Source: Bacteroidota bacterium
Lineage (GTDB): Bacteria > Bacteroidota > Bacteroidia > Chitinophagales > Chitinophagaceae
Assembly (NCBI GenBank): GCA_018971025.1
Contig: JAGWVE010000010.1
Location: 1-49,981, forward strand
Reading direction: 5' to 3'
DNA length: 49,981 nt
Below, in pieces: positions 17,855 to 27,249 of this stretch. Positions within the stretch are counted from its first letter, which is position 1. Each line of letters opens with the position of its first letter. The notes under the pieces are model-generated. The model was not told where the DNA came from. It did not search any database and worked only from the letters and a program-made list of their open reading frames with translations. Made by a program: the position numbers and the translations under genes.

Positions 17855-18541
17855 TTACAATAATTTAATGCCTTGTTTTTTTAATAGATTATATTTCTTT
17901 TTATCAAACGTATATAAGAAGGATCCTTTACGAGAGGTTGTTTTTTCTTTCTCTGTTAAGCGGTTGAGAATATTTAGCGAAAGAATTTTTTTAGTAAAGT
18001 TTCGTTTATCAAAACTGTTGTTGTACACAGCTTCATATAGTGCTTGTAATTGCTGCATAGTAAATTTGGTAGGCAATAATTCAAACCCAATAGGATAGGC
18101 AATGGCTTTTTGTTGCAATCTCTCTAATGATAAAGCAATCATTTTTTTATGGTCAAAAACAACCGCCGGAATTTTATGTAATGAATGCCAGCTTGCTTGG
18201 TGCTTTTGTAACAATGCTTCTTTATAATCGTCTAATTTGATGAGCGCAAAATATGCCACCGAAATAACACGCCCTGCCGCATCCCGCTTGACGTCGCCAA
18301 AACAGTGCAGTTGCTCCATGTATACATTATCCAATCCCGTTAAATTTTCCAACACACGTGTAGCCGCGTCGTGCACACTTTCTTTGGCAGACACAAAACC
18401 ACCCATCAAAGACCATTTGCCTTTTTCAGGTTCTAGTGAACGCTTCACTAAAAGGGCCTTGATTTCGGTTCCGTCAAAACCAAAAATGATACAGTCAACA
18501 GCTACCAATAAACGGTCGTGGTTGTTATACGCTTTTGTCAT
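17855..18541 (-). CDS. NUDIX-type transcriptional regulator, AraR-like
   Basis: I use the ATG at 18539-18541 (228 aa); the codon before it is TTG. The N-terminal half is a NUDIX fold, but the NUDIX box (residues about 47-70, GGFVSAKESVHDAATRVLENLTGL in two parts: GGFVSAKESV and RVLENLTGL) has lost the catalytic RExxEE glutamates. The C-terminal part (about 150-228) fits the winged-helix domain of NrtR/AraR proteins, with KRNFTKKILSL as the likely recognition region. In Bacteroides such a protein was described as the L-arabinose-responsive repressor of arabinose genes. Its place inside the araB-araD-araA-symporter operon fits autoregulation. It starts 3 bases after the symporter stop. Confidence 0.85.
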   Translation of the reverse strand: MTKAYNNHDRLLVAVDCIIFGFDGTEIKALLVKRSLEPEKGKWSLMGGFVSAKESVHDAATRVLENLTGLDNVYMEQLHCFGDVKRDAAGRVISVAYFALIKLDDYKEALLQKHQASWHSLHKIPAVVFDHKKMIALSLERLQQKAIAYPIGFELLPTKFTMQQLQALYEAVYNNSFDKRNFTKKILSLNILNRLTEKEKTTSRKGSFLYTFDKKKYNLLKKQGIKLL

Positions 18542-18544
18542 CAA

Positions 18545-20245
18545 TTACCAGAATTTTACGTAGAGTGCACTTAATATCATCAGTGTAATAACAATTAAAA
18601 TAAGTGTAGACTTACTTACTTTAAACATGCTTGCATCAATGTCAAATGCTTTCGGATTCACTTTTGGACCTGCTAAACTAATTGCAACCATAGTTGCTAC
18701 CGTAAGCACAAACGACCAGCCCATGTTAATTAAGAACGGAATTTCATACAATCCATTTTTATTTAAATAAGCAGTGAACATGATATTTTCATGACCTAAA
18801 AGTCCTACAGCATAATTGTTAAAGAAAATTGACAATGCAAATCCAGTGATTAAACCAACCATGGCAGCAGTACCTGTTGTACGCTTCCAGAAAAATCCTA
18901 AAATAAACATAGCAAACACACCCGGGCTAATAAAGCCAGTATACTTTTGAATAAATGTAAAACCACCTTCACCACCAATACCCAATAAATCTTTCCATGT
19001 AAAAAGAACGGCAACAATCATAGACACTAGTACTGTTAATCGGCCGGTCCACACCATCTTTTTTTCGTTCGCATCTTTGTTGATGTATTTTTTATAAATG
19101 TCTAATGTAAAAATGGTTGAAATACTATTTGCTTTTCCTGCCAAAGAGGCAACAATTGCAGCTGTCAAAGCAGCGATAGCAAGGCCTTTGAGACCAGCAG
19201 GTAAAAATGCTAAGATGGCAGAATACGCACCATCTTTGCCGCCTTCAAAACCAGGAAGTTGTCCGTTTTTGTATAAAACAAAAGCAGCAATACCAGGCAA
19301 CATCACAATCACTGGCATAAATAATTTCATAAAGCCAGCAAACAAAATACCCTTACGTGCCGTTTCTAATTTTGCACCAAGTGCTCTTTGTGTAATGTAT
19401 TGATTACAACCCCAGTAATTTAAATTTACAATCCACTGACCTGCAAAATACATCGCAATACCAGGAAGTACAATATACTTGTCTCTTGCCAACTGACCTG
19501 CAACACTCATATCTGTGTTGTTTGGTTTAGGCAAAATCATTTTGAAATGTTCTGGTGCTTGTGCAAGTAATGTTTTAAACCCAGCGATAGCACTACCATC
19601 TAAGACACCATTGATGCGCTGATCTACAATTTGAAGCGCCATATATACAGTTGCAAAACCACCAATAATTAATACAGCTACTTGAATAACATCGGTGTAG
19701 CCAATTACTTTCATACCACCGAGTGTAATAAACAAAGCCATAATCATCAGCCCTACCATTACAACGTGTAGATATTCGCCACCCAATAAACCATTGATGG
19801 CAACTGCACCTAAATATAAAATAGAAGTAAGGTTTACAAATACATATAAGAACAACCAGAAAATGGCCATAACCAATGAAACAGATTCGTTGTACCTCGT
19901 TTTTAAAAACTGAGGCATGGTATAAATCTTGTTTTTTAAATAAATAGGGATAAACCAAACAGCAATAATAATGAGTGCTAGCGCGGCTATCCACTCGTAA
20001 GCGGCCACTGCAGTACCCACAAAAAATCCTTCGCCACTCATACCAATAAATTGCTCTGCAGAAATATTAGAAGCAATCAGTGATGCGCCAATAGCCCACC
20101 ATGTTAGAGAACCTTCTGCTAAAAAGAAATCTTGAGAAGCAGAAACATCGTTTTTCTTTTTCTTATACACCCAGTATCCATAACTGGCAACAATAATAAA
20201 ATAAAAGACGAAAATGATTTTGTCGGATAATGCAAGTGTGTTCAT
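18545..20245 (-). CDS. SSS-family sodium:sugar symporter, probable L-arabinose importer
   Basis: The 566-residue protein has about 14 transmembrane helices. Family signatures are the first-helix region SLIASNISAEQFIGMSGEG and the conserved LGGMKVIGYTDVIQ segment, both typical of SGLT-like sodium:solute symporters. The C-terminal ALYVKFW ends in the membrane. It sits between the HAD phosphatase and the AraR-like regulator of the arabinose operon, so L-arabinose uptake is the most likely role. In Bacteroidota such SSS proteins commonly take the place of ABC sugar importers. Other pentoses or galactose remain possible. Confidence 0.85.
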   Translation of the reverse strand: MNTLALSDKIIFVFYFIIVASYGYWVYKKKKNDVSASQDFFLAEGSLTWWAIGASLIASNISAEQFIGMSGEGFFVGTAVAAYEWIAALALIIIAVWFIPIYLKNKIYTMPQFLKTRYNESVSLVMAIFWLFLYVFVNLTSILYLGAVAINGLLGGEYLHVVMVGLMIMALFITLGGMKVIGYTDVIQVAVLIIGGFATVYMALQIVDQRINGVLDGSAIAGFKTLLAQAPEHFKMILPKPNNTDMSVAGQLARDKYIVLPGIAMYFAGQWIVNLNYWGCNQYITQRALGAKLETARKGILFAGFMKLFMPVIVMLPGIAAFVLYKNGQLPGFEGGKDGAYSAILAFLPAGLKGLAIAALTAAIVASLAGKANSISTIFTLDIYKKYINKDANEKKMVWTGRLTVLVSMIVAVLFTWKDLLGIGGEGGFTFIQKYTGFISPGVFAMFILGFFWKRTTGTAAMVGLITGFALSIFFNNYAVGLLGHENIMFTAYLNKNGLYEIPFLINMGWSFVLTVATMVAISLAGPKVNPKAFDIDASMFKVSKSTLILIVITLMILSALYVKFW

Positions 20246-20275
20246 AGGATCAATCGTTTTAAGTGTTTGGTGTTG

Positions 20276-20929
20276 TTATAGTAAGCTAATTAATCGTTCA
20301 TCGTTATAGTCATCAATAAAAAAAAGTACATTGGGTAAGTGATTAAATTCATGTACCTGATGATAGGTTTTAATCACCACCGCTTTCATGCCAGCTTTGT
20401 GTGCTGCTTCTACGCCTTTAGGAGAATCTTCAAAAACAATACAGTTTTGATAAGAGACACCTAAACCATCGGCGCATTTTATAAATGTTTCAGGATCTGG
20501 TTTACTAACAATTACATCATCTGCACTTACAATCGTAGAAAAATAATGTCGCAAGTGAAGTCCATCTAAAATGTAATCAATATTAAACATGATAGCCGCA
20601 GATCCAATAGCCATCGGTATTGTAGCAGCATGCGCTTTTTCAAAAAATGTGTCTAAGCCATTTATAAGTTTCAAGTGCGGGGTAAATTCACGCTGGTAGC
20701 CGCGTTCTTTTTCAAAAGACATTTCTGTCATTTGGGCTTTTGTAAAATGATCTTTGCCAAAAATGCGAATCAGCAACTCTTCATTTTTACCATACATTTC
20801 TTTTTTAACTTCTTCCCAGGTTAAACGAGCACCCAACTGATTAACAAGAATTTCATACCATGCACGTGCATGAAATTCCATATCATCAATAATGGTTCCG
20901 TTTAAATCAAAAAGAAAAGCGTTTTTCAT
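20276..20929 (-). CDS. HAD-superfamily (beta-phosphoglucomutase-like) hydrolase with altered motif I
   Basis: The 217-residue protein has the HAD fold with a helical cap. Motif I is DLNGT (residues 8-12) instead of DxDGT: the nucleophile D8 is kept but the second Asp is N10, encoded by AAC. Motif II is GSAA, motif III is the lysine in VSKPDPETF, and motif IV is FEDSPKGVEAA. The family contains sugar phosphatases and phosphomutases. It lies 2 bases after araA and 30 before the symporter, so it may dephosphorylate misformed pentose phosphates that build up during arabinose use. The Asn change could lower or alter turnover. Confidence 0.85.
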   Translation of the reverse strand: MKNAFLFDLNGTIIDDMEFHARAWYEILVNQLGARLTWEEVKKEMYGKNEELLIRIFGKDHFTKAQMTEMSFEKERGYQREFTPHLKLINGLDTFFEKAHAATIPMAIGSAAIMFNIDYILDGLHLRHYFSTIVSADDVIVSKPDPETFIKCADGLGVSYQNCIVFEDSPKGVEAAHKAGMKAVVIKTYHQVHEFNHLPNVLFFIDDYNDERLISLL

Positions 20930-20931
20930 GC

Positions 20932-22434
20932 TTATTGTTTGTTTATATGATAATACACATCACTCCATTTTAATTCATTTTTGAACTGATGCAGTGTTGT
21001 TTCTTTTCCGATAAGTGAAAATTCGATACCCGCCATCGCAGCAAAATCTTCTAAATGTTCTGTAGTTAAATTTTGCGAATAACAAGTATGGTGCGCGCCA
21101 CCTGCATAAATCCAAGCTGCACAACCAGTATGCATGTTTGGATACGGTTTCCATAAAACCCTTGCTACTGGTAGCTTTGGTAAGGCATGCACAGGTGCAA
21201 CCGCCAATACTTCATTGACCAATAAACGAAAACGGTTACCCATATCAACAATCGAAGCATTGAGTGCGGGACCAGGCGCCGAGTTAAATACAAGCCTTAC
21301 AGGATCTGCTTTCCCACCAATACCTAATGGATGTATTTCGCAACTAGGTTTAGCGTCTGCTATACTCTCGCAAATTTCTAACATGTGCGCACCAAGTACC
21401 ATACGATTAGATGGATTAAAATGATAGGTATAATCTTCCATAAATGAGTTGCCTCCTTGAAGGCCCGTACCCATTACTTTCATAGCTCTAACGAGTGCAG
21501 CCGTTTTCCAATCACCTTCGCCACCAAAACCATAACCTTTGGCCATCAATCTTTGAGAAGCGATACCTGGCAATTGTGCCATGCCGTGTAGGTCTTCAAA
21601 TGTATCTGTGAATCCTTTAAAATTACCCGCCACTAAAAAAGCTTCCATGCCAATTTCAATTTTTGCTGCTTCTCGAAGTGAAGCATGCTGTGCACCGCCT
21701 TTTTGTAAAGAAGGCATCAGGTTGTAACTTGATGCATAGATAGCTACGAGTGCATCAATTTCTGCTTCTGTTACTTTGTTAATGACTTCTACCAAATCTC
21801 CAATTCCATATGTATTGACAGAATAACCAAACTTAATTTCAGCTTCCACTTTATCTCCATCGGTTACGGCCACTTGTCGCATGTTGTCGCCAAAGCGAAC
21901 AAATTTTGCACCCTGCCAGTCGTTCCAACCCGCAGCAGCTCTTGTCCATGTTCCAATTTTTGCAATGGTTTCTTCATCCTGCCAGTGTCCCACCACTACT
22001 TTTCTATTGAGACGCATACGGCTCATGATAAATCCAAATTCTCTATCGCCATGTGCAGATTGGTTGAGGTTCATGAAATCCATATCAATAGCATCCCAAG
22101 GGATATCTCTATTAAATTGCGTATGAAAATGTAAGAGTGGTTTTTGCAAAATCTTTAACCCGCCAATCCACATTTTTGCTGGAGAAAAAGTATGCATCCA
22201 TGCAACAATACCGATACAGTTTTTTGCAGTATTGGCTTCTTGACAAATGGCAAATATTTCTTCAGGAGATTTTACGGTTGGTTTCCAAATAACAGCTACT
22301 GGAATTTGTTGATTTGCATGTAGCGATTCGGCAATGGCTTTTGCATTGGTAGCTACTTGTTGCAAGGTTTGCTCCCCATATAAATCTTGACTACCCGTTA
22401 CAAACCAAACTTCTAATGTTTCTAAACTTTTCAT
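20932..22434 (-). CDS. araA: L-arabinose isomerase
   Basis: I use the ATG at 22432-22434 (500 aa, [20 protein letters not shown]); the upstream TTG extension adds only four residues. Length and the N-terminal [13 protein letters not shown] block are diagnostic for AraA. The metal-binding glutamates and histidines lie in the [18 protein letters not shown] and MLEIC segments of the central barrel, and the [14 protein letters not shown] region near the C-terminus carries the last His. It isomerises L-arabinose to L-ribulose in the cytosol. It lies between araD and the HAD gene in the arabinose operon. Confidence 0.95.
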   Translation of the reverse strand: MKSLETLEVWFVTGSQDLYGEQTLQQVATNAKAIAESLHANQQIPVAVIWKPTVKSPEEIFAICQEANTAKNCIGIVAWMHTFSPAKMWIGGLKILQKPLLHFHTQFNRDIPWDAIDMDFMNLNQSAHGDREFGFIMSRMRLNRKVVVGHWQDEETIAKIGTWTRAAAGWNDWQGAKFVRFGDNMRQVAVTDGDKVEAEIKFGYSVNTYGIGDLVEVINKVTEAEIDALVAIYASSYNLMPSLQKGGAQHASLREAAKIEIGMEAFLVAGNFKGFTDTFEDLHGMAQLPGIASQRLMAKGYGFGGEGDWKTAALVRAMKVMGTGLQGGNSFMEDYTYHFNPSNRMVLGAHMLEICESIADAKPSCEIHPLGIGGKADPVRLVFNSAPGPALNASIVDMGNRFRLLVNEVLAVAPVHALPKLPVARVLWKPYPNMHTGCAAWIYAGGAHHTCYSQNLTTEHLEDFAAMAGIEFSLIGKETTLHQFKNELKWSDVYYHINKQ

Positions 22435-22461
22435 AATTTTTATCAATTAATCGATCCTATT

Positions 22462-23160
22462 TTATTGACCATAATAACTATCTGGTCCATGTTTTCTTTC
22501 GTAATGTTTTCTAATAAGCGCATCTTTTAATCGAGGTGCTTTAGGATTTATTTGTTCTGTCAATAAAGCCATCTGAGCAATTTGTTCGAGCACTGCACTG
22601 TTGTGAACGGCCTTGTCTGCATTTTTACCCCAAGTAAATGGCGCGTGATTGCCTACTAAAACCATTTCAACTTCTTTGTAGTCGAGTCCCCGTTCTTTAA
22701 AACAATTGATGATTTGAAAACCGGTTTCTAGTTCATAATTGCCTTCAATCATTTCGTCTGACATGGGTGCGGCGCATGGAATATTAACGGTATTGTAATC
22801 GGCGTGCGTGGTTCCAAAAATGGGAATGTCACGTTGAGATTGCGCCCAAGCCGTACCATACACAGAATGCGTATGCACAATGCCACCAATGGTTTCCCAG
22901 TGTTTGTACAAAACAGCATGTGTTTTGGTATCGGATGATGGTCTTAATTTTCCTGCAACGGTATTGCCTTCAAAATCTACAATTACCATATCTGCTGGAG
23001 ATAAATTTTCGTAAGGAACACCACTAGGCTTGATAGCAAAAACACCCATGCTTCTATCCACTGCACTCACATTTCCAAATGTAAAAAGCACGAGTCCTAA
23101 TTTGGGCAATTGCATATTGGCTGCATACGCTTCGTCCATAATATGTGCATACTTATTCAT
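22462..23160 (-). CDS. araD: L-ribulose-5-phosphate 4-epimerase
   Basis: The 232-residue class II aldolase-fold protein matches AraD. Zinc ligands are H96 and H98 in IVHTHS and H172 in GNHAPFTWG; D120 in the HAD segment matches the catalytic Asp of the E. coli enzyme (numbering differs by one). The phosphate-binding FGNVSAVD and KPSGVPY loops are present. It epimerises L-ribulose-5-phosphate to D-xylulose-5-phosphate, which enters the pentose phosphate pathway. The gene starts 8 bases after araB and ends 27 before araA. Confidence 0.95.
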   Translation of the reverse strand: MNKYAHIMDEAYAANMQLPKLGLVLFTFGNVSAVDRSMGVFAIKPSGVPYENLSPADMVIVDFEGNTVAGKLRPSSDTKTHAVLYKHWETIGGIVHTHSVYGTAWAQSQRDIPIFGTTHADYNTVNIPCAAPMSDEMIEGNYELETGFQIINCFKERGLDYKEVEMVLVGNHAPFTWGKNADKAVHNSAVLEQIAQMALLTEQINPKAPRLKDALIRKHYERKHGPDSYYGQ

Positions 23161-23168
23161 AACCGCTA

Positions 23169-24809
23169 TTAAAGTTTTGTTTCAATAAATTGTCCAAGAT
23201 TTTTATACTGCTCGTAACGCTTTTGATAATATGCTACGCGTGATGCGTTTGGTGTATACGTAGCATCAAAGCCCTGACCCATAGCATGCATGGCATCTTC
23301 AACTTTTTCATAGACACCTGCAGCAGTTGCTGCAAACATTGCTGCGCCAAGTGCACATGTTTGTTCCGACTTATGAATACGGATAGGCATGTTTAAAACA
23401 TCTACCATTACCTGCATGATATAAGGAGATTTTTTTGCTACACCACCAAGTCCAATAAGTCCTTTTACAGGAATGCCTTGAGCTACAAACCTTTCTACTA
23501 TAGCTTTTGCACCAAAACAAGTAGCTTCCACAAGTGCCTTAAATAATTTAGGCGCAGTGGTGCCTAAACTTAATCCTGCAAATGCACCATGCAACATTTG
23601 ATTGGCATCAGGTGTGCGTCTTCCATTTAACCAGTCTATGGCTATTTCATCTTTTTCATCAAGTGGAAGTTGCGCTGCTTGTGCAGTTAATGCAGCCATT
23701 ATTTTTTCTGCTGCTTTGTTTTTTTCTTCTTCGTCTTCTATCAAATCTAAACTCCAAGAAAGAATATTTTTTAACCATGCATAAGCGTCACCAAATGCAG
23801 ATTGTCCTGCTTCCATTCCAATCATACCCGGAATAATAGATCCATTTACTTGACCACATATACCACCTACCAGTGTGTCTTTTACTTCGGATGCTGGTGC
23901 CACCAACATATCGCAGGTAGAAGTTCCAATAACTTTGCTCAAATAATACGGTTCAATTTGACCACCCACAGCACCCATATGTGCATCAAATGCACCAACA
24001 GCAACCACTACATGGGTATTCAAACCCAACCTGGTTGCCCAATTTTCAGATAAATGACCTGCAGGCTTATCTGAAGTGTAGGTTTCTTTAGGGAGTTTAC
24101 TTGTAAAGCCAGAAAGGATTGGATCTAAGCTTGAAAAAAATGAGTCGGGCGGATATCCACCAAACGCTTCACTCCAAAGACCTTTATGACCCGCACTGCA
24201 AACGCCTCTTTTTATTTCTGACACATGTGTACCGCCTGTTAAAACAAACGGAATCCAATCACAATGTTCAACCCAACTATGAATTGCGCCTGCTACTTTT
24301 TCATCAGCTCTTAATACATGAAGTAGTTTTGCCCAAAACCATTCGCTGCTATAAATACCACCTACATACTGCAAATAATTGGTATCAAATTTTGTAGCAT
24401 GCGCATTGATAGCAGCAGCTTCTGCTACACTAGTATGGTCTTTCCACAAAACAAACATCGCATTTGGATTCTCTGCAAATTCGGGACGCAATGCCAGCGG
24501 TGTACCTGTGGCATCAACGGCTACAGGCGTTGACCCTGTTGTATCTACAGCGATTCCTTTAATATTTTTTGCAACCACTGGACCTACTTGTTCCACACAA
24601 TCTTTAATGGTTGACTCGAGTCCTTCTAGGTAATCAAGTGGATGTTGACGAAACTGATTTTCGGATGCATTGCAATACAACTGCTTTTTCCAACGAGGAT
24701 AAAAAAATACAGAAGCGGCAAGCTCCTGTCCTGTTGCTGCGTTAACAACAATGGAACGAACAGAATCGGTTCCATAGTCTACGCCAATCACATAAGATGG
24801 TTGTTCCAT
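23169..24809 (-). CDS. araB: Ribulokinase
   Basis: The 546-residue FGGY kinase has the AraB N-terminus GVDYGTDSVRSIVVN (about 9-23) and the conserved FDAHMGAVGG and LIGLGGVAKKSPYIMQVMVDV segments of the C-terminal ATPase half. It is full length for AraB, longer than rhamnulokinase-type relatives. It phosphorylates L-ribulose. It is the first gene of the arabinose operon and follows an 86-base gap with a candidate operator, so this is where arabinose-responsive transcription probably starts. Confidence 0.95.
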   Translation of the reverse strand: MEQPSYVIGVDYGTDSVRSIVVNAATGQELAASVFFYPRWKKQLYCNASENQFRQHPLDYLEGLESTIKDCVEQVGPVVAKNIKGIAVDTTGSTPVAVDATGTPLALRPEFAENPNAMFVLWKDHTSVAEAAAINAHATKFDTNYLQYVGGIYSSEWFWAKLLHVLRADEKVAGAIHSWVEHCDWIPFVLTGGTHVSEIKRGVCSAGHKGLWSEAFGGYPPDSFFSSLDPILSGFTSKLPKETYTSDKPAGHLSENWATRLGLNTHVVVAVGAFDAHMGAVGGQIEPYYLSKVIGTSTCDMLVAPASEVKDTLVGGICGQVNGSIIPGMIGMEAGQSAFGDAYAWLKNILSWSLDLIEDEEEKNKAAEKIMAALTAQAAQLPLDEKDEIAIDWLNGRRTPDANQMLHGAFAGLSLGTTAPKLFKALVEATCFGAKAIVERFVAQGIPVKGLIGLGGVAKKSPYIMQVMVDVLNMPIRIHKSEQTCALGAAMFAATAAGVYEKVEDAMHAMGQGFDATYTPNASRVAYYQKRYEQYKNLGQFIETKL

Positions 24810-24818
24810 ATAGCGTGC

Positions 24819-24835
24819 ATTACATTTCTTGTAAT
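24819..24835. promoter_or_regulatory. Inverted repeat upstream of araB, candidate AraR operator
   Basis: ATTACA, five bases, then TGTAAT forms a perfect inverted repeat starting 10 bases upstream of the araB start codon. A further ATTACAC half-site lies upstream on the minus strand (24864-24870). A weak -7-like word TATATTAG (minus strand, about 24838-24845) sits just before the repeat, so a bound regulator would cover the transcription start. The only arabinose-type regulator in sight is the NUDIX protein of the same operon. Assignment is inference. Confidence 0.45.
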
Positions 24836-24895
24836 AGCTAATATACTGAACTTTTTAGAATAAGTGTAATTTTTACGTTTATTTATTGACGTCGC

Positions 24896-27238
24896 TTATC
24901 GAGTGTCTGAAAGGGCTATCACCACGTCTTTTTTGCGGGCTGCTGGCCAAACCAAGAGCTTTACAATTTTGCCCGCTTTGTACTCAAGTTCGATGGTAGT
25001 TTGCTGGGGCGCATGGAGTTTATAGTGAACATCCCAGTTTTTAGGCCATACAGGCAAAAGCCTAATGGTATTGCCATCTGTTTGCAAAAGCATTTCTTGT
25101 AAACCAATCATGGCAGATCCACCATGGTTATGATCGGGTGTCCAGTCAAATCCAGGTCCCCAAAAAGCAGGAAATCGCTGATTGCTATTGGCAAATTTTA
25201 AACTCGTTAAACGCGCTGCTTCTATGGTGAGTCCTAAACGCGCTGCAAAAATATTATCCTGCTTCCACCCCACATGACTTCTAAACTTAACTGCGAGCGT
25301 ATCATACAAGTAAGTATGCATAGCTGTGTCGAGGCCTGGTTTTCCAATACCAAAAATGCCATATGGAAATACCGGATAGAATTGAGGACTCTCCGTATTA
25401 TTTACGCGCTCCCAGTTTTGTGCGGGCGCAATAGTGGTATAACCATTTACTACACGAAATGGGATGGGTGGAATTTTTTGTAAAAAATTTTGAAAATAAA
25501 CACGCTCTTTGTTTGTCAAAAATGTAGTAGACAAAAGTTTTTTGATTACCGTTTGTAATGCAGCAATTGTAGAACTTGGATTGGTTGCTAGCTTAAATGT
25601 TTCGGCGCCTGATCCTGGATAAATTACCAAATGCCCATTTTCATCTAGTACTGGATGACCTCTTTTTTTTGCTTCATAAGTGTAGTGTTCATCAAAAAAT
25701 TGAAGGCAACTTTTAATGAGTGGTATATATGTTTGAATGTTATAATTGCTATAGGTTTGTGCTTCTAAAATCATCAAACAAAACTCAAGAGCGGTATCCC
25801 ATTCATATTCTAACCACTTATTGTATTCTATGCCGTAATCCGCACTATCAGGGCGTTTAAAGCCATATTCTGCTGGATTTGGTAGTCCAAAATTTTCCAT
25901 TTGTTCCGTAAAACTTGCGCCACCATGATGCCAGTATACTTGACTACGTAGCTCCGCTGCGGGTAACAAATTTTTATAAAAATTGAACTGCGGTGTCATG
26001 ATATCAACGTCGCCAGATTTTAGCATTGGCCAATACACGAGTCGTTGATTTTGTGCTGTAAAAGTTCCACCACCCCAGTTGCGATGATCTGGTGTTGCTT
26101 TAATACTCGAATCCGTAAAAACAGGATCTACGGTAAATAAACCGCCATTAAATTTTGTTGGATAAGAACCTCCAGCATTACAACCAAGTAAATAACGAAA
26201 CAGTTGATAATTTCTACTGATTGCAAAAACAGTATCCCTATTTATATTGTTCGTTTCACTATTTGCATGCTCCGTTGCAACATGAATATAACTTCTATTC
26301 CAAAATGAATGCCACCAATTTGTTGCCGCTTTTTGGGTAGACATTTTATTATGACTAATTGCATTTTTTGCTAGTGTCGTTATCCATTTTTTTGCATTGG
26401 TTGTGGTATCATGTTTTAAATAAACTACAATTTTATTGGAACGACTTGGTGTGCGTGATTGTATAGACCATCCTTTAAAGTCGGTACCTGCATAACTGCC
26501 TTCGTAATTTTGATAGGGCCGCATATTTGTTCCAAACATATATCCTCCACCTATAAATTTTTTTAGCGGGTTCCATATGTTACTTGCTTCCTTTTCTAAG
26601 TGCTGCTGCTTAACGGCAAAATCAAAGATGGAACTATCCTTGTTTTGATGGTAGAAAACCACCCCATTTTGATGGTAATACACACTGTCTTTGGGGGCTA
26701 CTACCTGCACATTTTTAACCCATTTCCAGCTATTGGCATTGTTGGCCTTCCCAGATAATGGGCGGTTTTTGTAACGCCAGCTTTCGTAGGCAGCAACCAC
26801 CGCTACCGGTTGATTACTCTCTATGTCTATGTGAACCAGTGCTTTATACATATCTACCCACACGCGCATGGAAGCGGATAGCTTATCATTTTGACCTTTT
26901 ATTAGAATGGCCCCATCTTTTAAAACCAAGGACTGTACAAACAACTGCCCCGCCAAAGGGTTGGGGGTTAGATCAATTTTTATCCGCCCCGCTTTAAGCG
27001 CGGTATTGTTTATGTCGAACCAACCCGACTGTTGTAGGTATAAGTATAAGCTTCCGTTTTCTACCCATACATTGGCGCCAATGCCACCACCGCCACAGGG
27101 CATAGATGCTGCTGCATTTTGACTAGGTGTTGTCCAAGTAATATTGTAAGCGTCCAGTGCACTTAATTGTGCACGCGACATCATTGGAACAACTGCCAAT
27201 GAAAAAATAAAATAAAAGAGAAGGCTTTTTTTGTACAT
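24896..27238 (-). CDS. Secreted DUF5703 / GH95-like glycosidase
   Basis: I start at the ATG of 27236-27238 (780 aa), which gives a clean signal peptide (MYKKSLLFYFIFSL, cleavage near SRA-Q); the longer frame from 27256 would overlap the previous gene. The N-terminal domain has the block SMPCGGGGIGANVWVENGSL typical of DUF5703. The later part is an (alpha/alpha)6 barrel related to GH95, with HHGGASFTEQMENFGLP and FWGPGFDWTPDHNHGGSA as conserved segments. GH95 enzymes remove alpha-L-fucose or alpha-L-galactose; the DUF5703 group has no activity that I know of. It forms a pair with the esterase gene 11 bases upstream. A pectin side-chain or hemicellulose substrate is likely. Confidence 0.78.
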   Translation of the reverse strand: MYKKSLLFYFIFSLAVVPMMSRAQLSALDAYNITWTTPSQNAAASMPCGGGGIGANVWVENGSLYLYLQQSGWFDINNTALKAGRIKIDLTPNPLAGQLFVQSLVLKDGAILIKGQNDKLSASMRVWVDMYKALVHIDIESNQPVAVVAAYESWRYKNRPLSGKANNANSWKWVKNVQVVAPKDSVYYHQNGVVFYHQNKDSSIFDFAVKQQHLEKEASNIWNPLKKFIGGGYMFGTNMRPYQNYEGSYAGTDFKGWSIQSRTPSRSNKIVVYLKHDTTTNAKKWITTLAKNAISHNKMSTQKAATNWWHSFWNRSYIHVATEHANSETNNINRDTVFAISRNYQLFRYLLGCNAGGSYPTKFNGGLFTVDPVFTDSSIKATPDHRNWGGGTFTAQNQRLVYWPMLKSGDVDIMTPQFNFYKNLLPAAELRSQVYWHHGGASFTEQMENFGLPNPAEYGFKRPDSADYGIEYNKWLEYEWDTALEFCLMILEAQTYSNYNIQTYIPLIKSCLQFFDEHYTYEAKKRGHPVLDENGHLVIYPGSGAETFKLATNPSSTIAALQTVIKKLLSTTFLTNKERVYFQNFLQKIPPIPFRVVNGYTTIAPAQNWERVNNTESPQFYPVFPYGIFGIGKPGLDTAMHTYLYDTLAVKFRSHVGWKQDNIFAARLGLTIEAARLTSLKFANSNQRFPAFWGPGFDWTPDHNHGGSAMIGLQEMLLQTDGNTIRLLPVWPKNWDVHYKLHAPQQTTIELEYKAGKIVKLLVWPAARKKDVVIALSDTR

Positions 27239-27249
27239 GCTTTTTAATG

